39,979 nt of DNA, taken from assembly GCA_046706145.1 (NCBI GenBank), contig JBJKPP010000105.1, positions 1 to 39,979 of the forward strand. The letters run 5' to 3'. The position numbers and the translations under genes were made by a program. This document shows positions 34,401 to 39,979 of the stretch, one piece after another. Under the pieces are notes generated by a model, which worked only from the letters and a program-made list of their open reading frames with translations, did not search any database and was not told the DNA's origin. This DNA is from JBJKPP01 sp046706145. GTDB lineage: Bacteria > Bacteroidota > Ignavibacteria > Ignavibacteriales > Ignavibacteriaceae. How positions within the stretch are numbered: the stretch's first letter is position 1; every line of letters begins with the position of its first letter.

Positions 34401-34589
34401 ATGGAAGAAATGAAAAATCAAATCCGCAAAATAATAGAATTGGAATACAAAGATGCCTTACAAAAAGGGCTATTGGATTCAGCTACTGTCGTAAACAAAA
34501 TCTGGACTTTGTTATTGGAAAAAAATGCGGTCAATGCTCTTGCTCCTGAACCCGCTTTCGGCTGCTATGAAAATTTTGATGAACAATAG
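34401..34589 (+). CDS. Small hypothetical protein (62 residues)
   Basis: An unrecognised small protein, MEEMKNQIRKIIELEYKD at its start, likely mostly helical, charged, with no signal peptide or membrane segment and a cysteine near its end (FGCYENFDEQ). I chose the ATG at 34401 because GGTGAG (34391-34396) forms a reasonable ribosome site 4 nt before it; an in-frame GTG at 34392 would add three residues. It lies alone between the divergent repeats and the T9SS gene. Base composition matches the neighbours. Probably real but unproven. Confidence 0.45.
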   Translation: MEEMKNQIRKIIELEYKDALQKGLLDSATVVNKIWTLLLEKNAVNALAPEPAFGCYENFDEQ

Positions 34590-34721
34590 CTCGAAAAACT
34601 AAAAGCATCTAAGCTGAAAAAAAAACAGCGGTATATAATACCCTACCAGCAAGATTCCTATCACATCTAGTGGAACCATACACTTGTACCTGCCGTCTAA
34701 CTGTGAAAATCAATATTTATT

Positions 34722-35081
34722 ATGAAGAAAACTGTACTATTATTTCTAATCGTATTTATATCTGTTTTTGTTGCTCTACCTAAAACTGTATTTGCAGGTG
34801 GAGACAGCAAGGCTCCGACAGAATTTCAATTAGACCAAAATTACCCTAATCCATTTAATCCTACCACAAACATTTCTTTTTCAATTCCTAACGAAAGTCA
34901 TGTTACATTAAAGGTATATAATATCCTCGGATATGAAATTGCCACACTGGTAAATAAAGAAATGAAATCAGGCAATTATACTGTTAAATTTAATGGCTCT
35001 TCATTACCCAGCGGTATTTACTTCTACAGACTGCAAGCAAATGATAATGTTGCCACGAAAAAACTCATTCTGCTCAAATAA
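34722..35081 (+). CDS. Sorting-domain-only T9SS type A protein
   Basis: A 119-residue secreted protein with a signal peptide (about 1-25, ending TVFA) and then, after about ten residues, a complete type A C-terminal sorting domain: LDQNYPNPFNPTT (37-49), FSIPNESHVTLKVYNILG, TLVNKEMKSGNYTV and SLPSGIYFYRLQA, ending in the basic KKLILLK. In known members the domain directs a large passenger through the type IX secretion system; here no passenger is present. It could be a decoy, a stand-alone surface component, or the remnant of a larger gene. No frame is open upstream in the same phase that would supply a lost passenger. No strong ribosome site is visible, as is common in this lineage. Confidence 0.85.
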   Translation: MKKTVLLFLIVFISVFVALPKTVFAGGDSKAPTEFQLDQNYPNPFNPTTNISFSIPNESHVTLKVYNILGYEIATLVNKEMKSGNYTVKFNGSSLPSGIYFYRLQANDNVATKKLILLK

Positions 35082-35272
35082 GCTATAAAACAATATTCTC
35101 ATTTTCTGATCTCATTTTGAGTTAAAATTGACAAAAACAAGTATACCTACTGCATAAATAGGTGTGAGTGGTATCAAATTTGAAAAATTAAATGCGGGAT
35201 GGCCAATTTTGTCATCAGAATGATTTAATAGCGCTAAAAAAGCAGTTTTAAGTGCTTAAGAGTAATTCAAAA

Positions 35273-35374
35273 ATGGAAATTTTAGTAATTATTGCGTGTA
35301 TTATTTTCCTTATAGTCTTGTTGAAATCGGTATCAGAGGATAGGAGAAAAGAAAAAAGTTTTTTCAAATTTTAA
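35273..35374 (+). CDS. Putative 33-residue single-helix membrane protein
   Basis: A short reading frame with a clear membrane helix (residues about 3-17, ILVIIACIIFLIVLL) and a basic tail (SEDRRKEKSFFKF), giving a positive-inside topology with the tail in the cytoplasm. It ends 10 nt before the M23 peptidase start, so it might be a leader or partner of that gene. No strong ribosome site precedes the ATG. I know of no named family. The helix and charge pattern make it more credible than a random frame of this size. Confidence 0.4.
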   Translation: MEILVIIACIIFLIVLLKSVSEDRRKEKSFFKF

Positions 35375-35384
35375 ATTTTATTGA

Positions 35385-36299
35385 ATGAACAACCTTTACT
35401 ACTTTTCTAAAAAACAACTCAAATATGTTGAGATTAAGAATTTCCGTCTTAAACTTACGGTAACGATAGCATCAATTATCATCCTTATTTCGTTGTTATT
35501 TTTTACCGGGAATATGTTTTTTAACTCTTCTAATGATATCCAATCATTACAAACTGAAAACCAGGTCTTAAGAGAAAAAGTGGGAAACATATTATCCCTA
35601 TATAAACAACTAAATACAAATTTAGACAGCTTAACTTCAGAAAATAATAACTTGAGAGTCGCTGTTAATCTTCAACCAATCTCCAAAGACGAAATGCTGA
35701 TGGGTGTGGGCGGCGGATACTTCGATAATTCAGTAGATTTTTTAGGTGACAAGAATTCTATGAACTTGGACAAAACTCTCAAACTTGTGGATGCTGTTTC
35801 AAGGAAAATAACTTTCGAAAAAGAAGAATACAAAAAAATTAAAGAACAGCTAGTTCTAAATAGAAAATTAGCAGAATGCATTCCTGCTATAAAACCATTG
35901 CCGGGCGAAATCACTTCCGGCTTCGGAATGAGGATGCACCCGATTCTGCATTACATGAGAATGCATGATGGAATCGATATACTTGCTGATAAAGGTTCTT
36001 CCGTCAGAGCAACAGGAGATGGAACTGTTGAATTTGTTGGTTATGATGGTGGCTATGGGTTAATTGTTAGATTAAATCATGGTTTCGGTTATAAAACAAC
36101 TTATGCTCATCTATCGCAAGCCCTCGTAAAAAAGGGTCAGAAAGTGCAACGAGGACAAGTAATAGCAAAATCAGGAAACACAGGATTATCCACGGGGCCA
36201 CATCTTCATTATGAAGTAGAGCATAATGGTGTAAAATTAAATCCTGCCCGTTTCTTTTTTAATGATTTCAATTACTTTGATTCTCTGGCAAGCCGTTAA
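35385..36299 (+). CDS. Membrane-anchored M23 family peptidase
   Basis: A 304-residue cell-wall hydrolase. One N-terminal helix (about 23-41) anchors it to the inner membrane, followed by a coiled coil (about 52-92, LQTENQVLREKV) and a linker. The LytM/M23 catalytic domain has GFGMRMHP (179-186), the zinc ligands H194 and D198 in MHDGID, H242 in TYAHLS and H273/H275 in GPHLHYEV. All residues for zinc binding are present, so it should cut peptidoglycan cross-links. The anchor-plus-coiled-coil design is shared by many division and shape-related M23 proteins. Its last codons overlap the opposing small gene by 4 nt. Confidence 0.93.
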   Translation: MNNLYYFSKKQLKYVEIKNFRLKLTVTIASIIILISLLFFTGNMFFNSSNDIQSLQTENQVLREKVGNILSLYKQLNTNLDSLTSENNNLRVAVNLQPISKDEMLMGVGGGYFDNSVDFLGDKNSMNLDKTLKLVDAVSRKITFEKEEYKKIKEQLVLNRKLAECIPAIKPLPGEITSGFGMRMHPILHYMRMHDGIDILADKGSSVRATGDGTVEFVGYDGGYGLIVRLNHGFGYKTTYAHLSQALVKKGQKVQRGQVIAKSGNTGLSTGPHLHYEVEHNGVKLNPARFFFNDFNYFDSLASR

Positions 36300-36502
36300 T
36301 TTTCATTTCCAATATTGTCATCAGTTTTATTTAAAATTCCTTCAATTATTTTCCTATCTTTTCCGCTTGGAATATTATTAACATTATTGTAAACCTTATA
36401 CTTTTCCAGCCCCTTACCAAATTTATTTGTAATTGTCTTAATTATGCTATTTTTGCTATAAATTTCGTATTGGCCATCAACTCCAACATATACTCTAGTC
36501 AT
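36296..36502 (-). CDS. Small hypothetical protein (68 residues)
   Basis: A short unrecognised protein starting TRVYVGVDGQYEIY after the initiator, rich in lysine, asparagine and isoleucine, with no signal or membrane segment. I chose the ATG at 36502 because GAGGAG lies 7 nt upstream; an ATG five codons earlier would overlap that ribosome site. The strong ribosome site and a composition like its neighbours suggest a real gene. It overlaps the 3' end of the M23 gene by 4 nt in convergent orientation. Function is unknown. Confidence 0.5.
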   Translation of the reverse strand: MTRVYVGVDGQYEIYSKNSIIKTITNKFGKGLEKYKVYNNVNNIPSGKDRKIIEGILNKTDDNIGNEN

Positions 36503-36650
36503 AATATGTCTCCTCATTTCCGGATTTTTCTTAAGAATTCCTTTTGTTCAAACATTAAATTTCAATAAAAAATTACTTAAATTAGATTTATACATGTTTC
36601 TGCTTAAAAAAATTACTCACTGTATTTCAATTTTTCTATAGTACTTAAAA

Positions 36651-36677
36651 TAACAAAACAACCATAGTGTTTTGTTA
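36651..36677. promoter_or_regulatory. Perfect 9-bp inverted repeat before the radical SAM gene
   Basis: TAACAAAAC (36651-36659) and GTTTTGTTA (36669-36677) are perfect half-sites separated by nine bases (AACCATAGT). It lies 27 bp upstream of the radical SAM start and also within the divergent leader of the small minus-strand gene. An operator for a dimeric regulator is the best guess; there is no proof. Confidence 0.4.
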
Positions 36678-36704
36678 ACTTATCATTAAGAAAAAATTTA
36701 GATA

Positions 36705-37742
36705 ATGAACAAATTCTTATTTGATTTTTACCTATCGATATGGCAGCGCATTCCTATAAACCTTCAGAACAGGATTTCCGGATATATACAAGGTAAATTC
36801 AACCAAAATACACTTAAGCCCAAACTACCAAGTGCAGCCATAATTGATCCGATAAATATTTGCAACCTCGATTGTCCTTTATGTGCATCAAGAAATCAAA
36901 ACTATGAAAAAGGAAAAATTTCCTTAGATACATTTAAAATGACACTCAATAAGATACCATCACTTAAAGTAATTATTTTATTTAATTGGGGCGAACCATT
37001 TCTTCATCACGAGATATTTAACATAATAAGGACGTCTGTTTCTAAGAACATTTATACTATTGCTCACACCAACTTTAGTTTTAAAAGAAATGCTGATTTT
37101 TTCGAAGAATTAGTAAACTCCGGCCTTCATCAATTAGTTGTCTCGGCCGATGGGGCTTCTCAGGCAACATATGAAAAATATAGAGTGAAGGGAAAATTTG
37201 ATTGGGTGTTAAAAAATATGAAAGCAATTGTTGAGACTAAGGAAAATTTACGAAAAAGAGATCCTAAAGTTGTGTGGAAATTTATTGTTAATAGATTTAA
37301 TGAACACGAAATAGATTATGCAAAGAAATTAGCAAAGGAGAATGGTGTAGAAATAATGTTTGACAAAATGGGTCTAGCAGATGACATTCCAGACCTCTCA
37401 TTTCCCGGCACATTGGAAGAAAGAAAGAATTATTGGCTTCCTAAAAATCAAAAATATATATTAGACTTTTATAAAAACGGCCACCAGGGTCCGTTCAATC
37501 AAAAGCCATGTAATCAGCTCTTTACCTCCACGGTAATAAATCCCGACGGGAAAATTACCCCATGCTGCTGGGTTACAAATAAAGATAATGTTTGGGGAGA
37601 TTTAACGAAACAGACTTTTGAAGAAATATGGTACAATGATAAATATCAATATTCTAGAAGTCTATTTAACAATCAAAAATACGAAGGGAAAGAGGATTAC
37701 ACTATTTGTACAAATTGTGAAATATTCAAAAGATTAAGATAA
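36705..37742 (+). CDS. Radical SAM/SPASM domain protein
   Basis: A 345-residue cytoplasmic enzyme. The N-terminal radical SAM cluster motif is CNLDCPLC (C53, C57, C60), followed by FNWGEPFLHHEI, a variant of the GGEP SAM-binding motif, and SADGASQATYEKYR. The C-terminal SPASM region has KPCNQLFTSTVI, NPDGKITPCCWV and ICTNCEIFKR, supplying ligands for extra iron-sulphur clusters. Such proteins often modify peptides or cofactors or act in cell-surface synthesis; the tungsten-type or cobalamin relatives do not fit. No obvious precursor peptide gene is next to it. The cytochrome gene begins 94 nt downstream in the same direction. The reaction cannot be named. Confidence 0.9.
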   Translation: MNKFLFDFYLSIWQRIPINLQNRISGYIQGKFNQNTLKPKLPSAAIIDPINICNLDCPLCASRNQNYEKGKISLDTFKMTLNKIPSLKVIILFNWGEPFLHHEIFNIIRTSVSKNIYTIAHTNFSFKRNADFFEELVNSGLHQLVVSADGASQATYEKYRVKGKFDWVLKNMKAIVETKENLRKRDPKVVWKFIVNRFNEHEIDYAKKLAKENGVEIMFDKMGLADDIPDLSFPGTLEERKNYWLPKNQKYILDFYKNGHQGPFNQKPCNQLFTSTVINPDGKITPCCWVTNKDNVWGDLTKQTFEEIWYNDKYQYSRSLFNNQKYEGKEDYTICTNCEIFKRLR

Positions 37743-37836
37743 ACTATAGCACACTAACATTAGAGAGTTAAGACTATATTTCATGGTCAAATAATATTTC
37801 TAACAACACATTTAATTCTAAAAGTAGAGGATTAAC

Positions 37837-38406
37837 ATGAAAATATTTCTGTCGGTTGTAATAACCATACTTGTACTTATCGTTGCTGGTCTTATATATA
37901 TTAATTCAGGCGTTTATGATGTTAGCGCCTTAAATAAAGATAGAGGTCTAAGCCGTTGGGTACTTGAAACCACAATGGAAAACTCGGTAGAGCACCACGC
38001 GCAAGGAATTGAAGTTCCTGCAAGTATTGGCGATTCGGCTGTTATTTGGAATGGTTTTACACACTACATTAGGATGTGCGGTTGCCATGGTGGGCCAGGA
38101 CGAAATGAAGAAAGCAGATATAACCCTCCGGCACCTAAGCTAATGAATGTAGCCAAGGATTGGAAAGCAAATGAGTTGTTTTGGATTGTTAAGAATGGTA
38201 TAAAGATGTCTGCGATGCCAACATTCCACCAGGCGGGTGATTCTACTATCTGGAATGTTGTTGCATTTTTGGAAAAGTTCCCCAGTTTAAGCGAAGACGA
38301 ATACAATACATGGTTCCAGAAAGCAAGGAATCAAATGATGAATGAAAGAAGAGATATGGACAGAGACGGAGACAGAAACCAAGATAAAAGAAAGGACAGA
38401 AATTAA
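37837..38406 (+). CDS. Membrane-anchored mono-haem cytochrome c-like protein with a CxCH motif
   Basis: A 189-residue protein with one N-terminal helix (about 3-22) and a periplasmic domain. The expected haem motif of this cytochrome group (MCxxCHGxPG) reads MCGCHGGPG here (CGCH at residues 81-84, bases 38077-38088), one residue short. The rest fits a small class I cytochrome: NPPAPKLMNVAKDW, LFWIVKNGIKMSAMPTF with a candidate axial Met124 or Met127, and IWNVVAFLEKFP. The end is a charged Arg/Asp-rich tail (RRDMDRDGDRNQDKRKDRN). Bases around the motif are in frame, so a simple frameshift is unlikely. It may bind haem weakly, by one cysteine, or not at all. A strong terminator follows. Confidence 0.82.
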   Translation: MKIFLSVVITILVLIVAGLIYINSGVYDVSALNKDRGLSRWVLETTMENSVEHHAQGIEVPASIGDSAVIWNGFTHYIRMCGCHGGPGRNEESRYNPPAPKLMNVAKDWKANELFWIVKNGIKMSAMPTFHQAGDSTIWNVVAFLEKFPSLSEDEYNTWFQKARNQMMNERRDMDRDGDRNQDKRKDRN

Positions 38407-38424
38407 CCTATAAATAAATTTTAG

Positions 38425-38457
38425 AAAAGCCTGAACTTCAATAGCTCAGGCTTTTTT
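38425..38457 (+). terminator. Rho-independent terminator after the cytochrome gene
   Basis: AGCCTGA (38428-38434) pairs with TCAGGCT (38446-38452); A residues before and T residues after extend the stem, and six T follow directly (38452-38457). It lies 19 nt after the stop and is the clearest terminator in the window. Confidence 0.85.
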
Positions 38458-38549
38458 AATTTCAAAAATCCCCCGTCATGATTGTATCATACCACATTTC
38501 AACAAGTAGAGTTAGCGTTCTCTTTTCTATTCAATAAAAACAAGAGAAA

Positions 38550-39170
38550 TTACTTTCCTACTCTCTTAAAAATGATGTAGTTCTCTCCATAACTAATTGG
38601 TTCAGTAAACTCATTTTCGCCAAGTTTCATAAGTTGGTCTTGAATCTCTTCCGGATATCTATAAATATCAACTTTTCCCAATGAGCTAGCCTTCATATTA
38701 TTTGAACTTTCAATTGAATAGTGCTCAGCTACTTTACTGAAATCTTCACCAGTCTTTAACGCTTGATATGCAGAATCTGCATAATCAAATGTTCTGCACA
38801 AAATTTCACTCAAATGCATGTACACTGGAGTCGCAAATTTGACTCTTATTTTGCGACGAATTAACTGTGGTATTGGTTTTTCATTCAAGCGCGCAGGAGA
38901 AAATTTCCACCTTTCAATGGAAACAACTGCCAATGAATCCCAGTTTTTGTCCCCGCTTGAACTTAATAATTTTACATTAGATACTGAGCCATCTACACCT
39001 ACCAACATTTCCGTGTTGAGTACAAAATTAGGACTATAAATGGTTTCAGGTACAGACGGTAACTGGCTTATTTCCAGTAATTGAGGCGGTGTTATGGCAT
39101 CGTTACTCGGCTTGGTTGTACAGCAACCTGCAAAAATTGTTAAACATGAAAGAAAAATTAGAGCTTTCAT
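38550..39170 (-). CDS. Lipoprotein fusing TonB C-terminal and PPIC (parvulin-like) domains
   Basis: A 206-residue lipoprotein: signal peptide with lipobox IFAGC (C16). Residues about 40-112 match a TonB C-terminal domain: EMLVGVDGSVSNVKLLSSSG, then SIERWKFSPARLNEKPIPQ and RRKIRVKF. From about 115 to the end there is a PPIC/parvulin-like peptidyl-prolyl isomerase segment: ALKTGEDFSKVAEHYSIES, SSLGKVDIYRYPEEIQDQL and PISYGENYIIFKRVGK. The family's conserved GG loop is degraded (NMKASSLG) and no clear catalytic histidine is seen at the start, so isomerase activity is doubtful. It lacks the transmembrane anchor and proline-rich arm of true TonB, so it is not an energy transducer. GGAGGGG precedes the ATG. 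The pairing of domains is unusual in my experience. Confidence 0.8.
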   Translation of the reverse strand: MKALIFLSCLTIFAGCCTTKPSNDAITPPQLLEISQLPSVPETIYSPNFVLNTEMLVGVDGSVSNVKLLSSSGDKNWDSLAVVSIERWKFSPARLNEKPIPQLIRRKIRVKFATPVYMHLSEILCRTFDYADSAYQALKTGEDFSKVAEHYSIESSNNMKASSLGKVDIYRYPEEIQDQLMKLGENEFTEPISYGENYIIFKRVGK

Positions 39171-39546
39171 TTATTTCCCCTCCTAAAGATTATTTAGAAC
39201 GTTAAAATCAATTATTAATATTGACTTTACTTGCGGGACAAAAGCGTGAATTGATGATCGAAGAAAAATTACCTATATGCGAGGAGAGAATAATATATGT
39301 TAAGCTATTGAATAAATCAGATCTAAAAATCGAGAATAAGTTCATCTTGATTACTGCTTCGCCCCGTAAGGCACATTATACAAATTTGAAGTTAAAAAGC
39401 GACCTGAATTCTGGTATTTCGAAGATAAATATTTAGAATATCAGTACTATAAATTCTTACTTCCTCAAATCTGTTTGATATAATGTATATTAAAATCTAC
39501 AAATATTCAATAACTACTATGAATAGCTAATTTAACAGTTTTAGAA

Positions 39547-39571
39547 AACATTTAACTAAATGTTATTTTTT
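39547..39571 (+). terminator. Weak AT-rich terminator-like hairpin
   Basis: AACATTT (39547-39553) pairs with AAATGTT (39558-39564), loop AACT, followed by ATTTTTT on the plus strand. The stem has only one GC pair, so it would be weak, and no accepted plus-strand gene lies before it. It is worth noting only because it would suit a transcript of the doubtful frame at 39221. Confidence 0.3.
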
Positions 39572-39603
39572 GATAAATATCTGATTATTACCAATCACAG
39601 CAA

Positions 39604-39630
39604 TAAAAAAGCCCCGACAAAGTCGGGGCT
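39604..39630 (-). terminator. Rho-independent terminator of the right-edge gene
   Basis: Read on the minus strand, AGCCCCGAC (39630-39622) and GTCGGGGCT (39618-39610) form a perfect 9-bp GC-rich stem with loop TTT, followed by a run of T (39610-39605). It lies 93 nt after the stop of the minus-strand gene at 39723. The CCCGAC/GTCGGG core is shared with the plsY hairpin. Confidence 0.75.
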
Positions 39631-39722
39631 CATCTCAGTAGGGAGGCACGTATGACCTACTTAGATAGGAAACTTTTACTTATCATTAGTTTACACAAAC
39701 TTCGCATACTTTGTTCCATACC

Positions 39723-39979
39723 TTATTTGCTGCTCACCAATAATTCGTTACCTAATTGCTTGGTTATTTGCTTGTAGATATACTCATGACTATACACATT
39801 TTCCATCGGCTGCACGTGTATCACATCGCTGAACCCTAAATAAATACTTGCTAAATGGGCTTTGAATCTTATAGATGGATCGGGATTTGTTTCAGCTATT
39901 TTATCCAACTTTTTTATTATCGACGAATAGTCCGCTGATGGATAATATTTCTTAATCAAGATAATATTATAAATAGTCG
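39723..39979 (-). CDS. Unknown protein, 5' partial at the window edge
   Basis: The frame stays open to the right edge of the window (reading TIYNII before a possible TTG start at 39959), so this is the C-terminal part of a longer gene and 85 or more residues are seen. The visible sequence includes YYPSADYSSIIKKLDKIAE, PDPSIRFKAHLASIYLG and YSHEYIYKQITKQLGNELL; it looks helical, with a pattern (KAHLASIYLG) compatible with HEAT- or TPR-like repeats. I do not recognise a family. A terminator lies downstream at 39604-39630. Confidence 0.6.
   Translation of the reverse strand, partial: TIYNIILIKKYYPSADYSSIIKKLDKIAETNPDPSIRFKAHLASIYLGFSDVIHVQPMENVYSHEYIYKQITKQLGNELLVSSK

Larger units (their letters stand above)
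39171..39722. other. 552-bp region without a convincing gene
   Basis: This interval separates the TonB_C-PPIC lipoprotein gene from the truncated right-edge gene; both are on the minus strand. It contains a 71-codon plus-strand frame (39221-39436) that I do not accept, a weak AT-rich hairpin (39547-39571), and a strong GC hairpin (39604-39630) that ends the right-edge gene. A short frame with a good ribosome site begins at 39652 but runs antisense into the right-edge gene. Confidence 0.5.

Noticed and set aside
38550..39170. TonB energy transducer
   Set aside because: No N-terminal membrane anchor that reaches ExbB/ExbD and no proline-rich spacer; a lipobox is present instead.
39221..39436. 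71-codon plus-strand frame with TTG start
   Set aside because: No ribosome site, no recognisable motif and no partner gene; an open frame of this size is expected by chance in AT-rich sequence. A weak hairpin follows it, so it is not excluded.

Overview
The window looks like a contiguous chromosomal segment of an AT-rich Gram-negative bacterium, most likely of the Ignavibacteriota (Bacteroidota/Chlorobiota group). That placement is inferred from a type IX secretion sorting domain with the NYPNPFNP signature (34722-35081), lipid A genes (lpxB, lpxK), a large pyruvate phosphate dikinase, a Bacteroidota-like promoter (TTG-N19-TATATTTG at 20108-20137), frequent TTG starts and the mix of gene families. 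No rRNA, tRNA, CRISPR array, transposase, integrase or prophage gene was seen.

Layout. Positions 1-16265 form one long plus-strand block: a 5'-truncated GH2-like/Yip1-like membrane protein, smc, a MtnX-like HAD phosphatase, an isoprenylcysteine-methyltransferase-type membrane protein, a lipid A module (lpxB, a DUF374 acyltransferase, lpxK), pyruvate phosphate dikinase with a terminator, queA-ispD, and a phospholipid pair (plsY-gpsA). A dGTPase gene follows on the minus strand and recG on the plus strand. Next is a tight four-gene operon (20175-23937): two divergent D-Ala-D-Ala-ligase-type ATP-grasp enzymes, a GNAT acetyltransferase and a lysine-2,3-aminomutase-type radical SAM enzyme. Every junction overlaps (4, 26 and 26 nt), a promoter lies in front and a terminator behind.

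Positions 24007-26499 are a minus-strand group (GT2 glycosyltransferase, DUF1844 protein, NAD kinase, secreted thioredoxin-like protein). Positions 26818-32638 are a surface-polysaccharide operon: flippase, GT2, two GT4 enzymes and a WcaJ-type initiating transferase. The remainder is accessory: a TPR lipoprotein and YkvA-like protein on the minus strand, small unknown genes, a sorting-domain-only T9SS protein, an M23 peptidase, a radical SAM/SPASM protein, a membrane-anchored mono-haem cytochrome with a shortened haem motif (CxCH), a TonB_C-PPIC lipoprotein and a truncated gene at the right edge.

The best candidate for an undescribed system is the ATP-grasp/ATP-grasp/GNAT/KamA operon. Its composition suggests a pathway that makes beta-lysine and then ligates and acetylates it, giving a small peptide or osmolyte-like metabolite. 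The product is inference. Other points worth a second look are the CxCH cytochrome, the GH2-like protein that lost its acid/base glutamate, the T9SS protein with no passenger domain, the TonB_C-PPIC fusion and several strong inverted repeats between genes.
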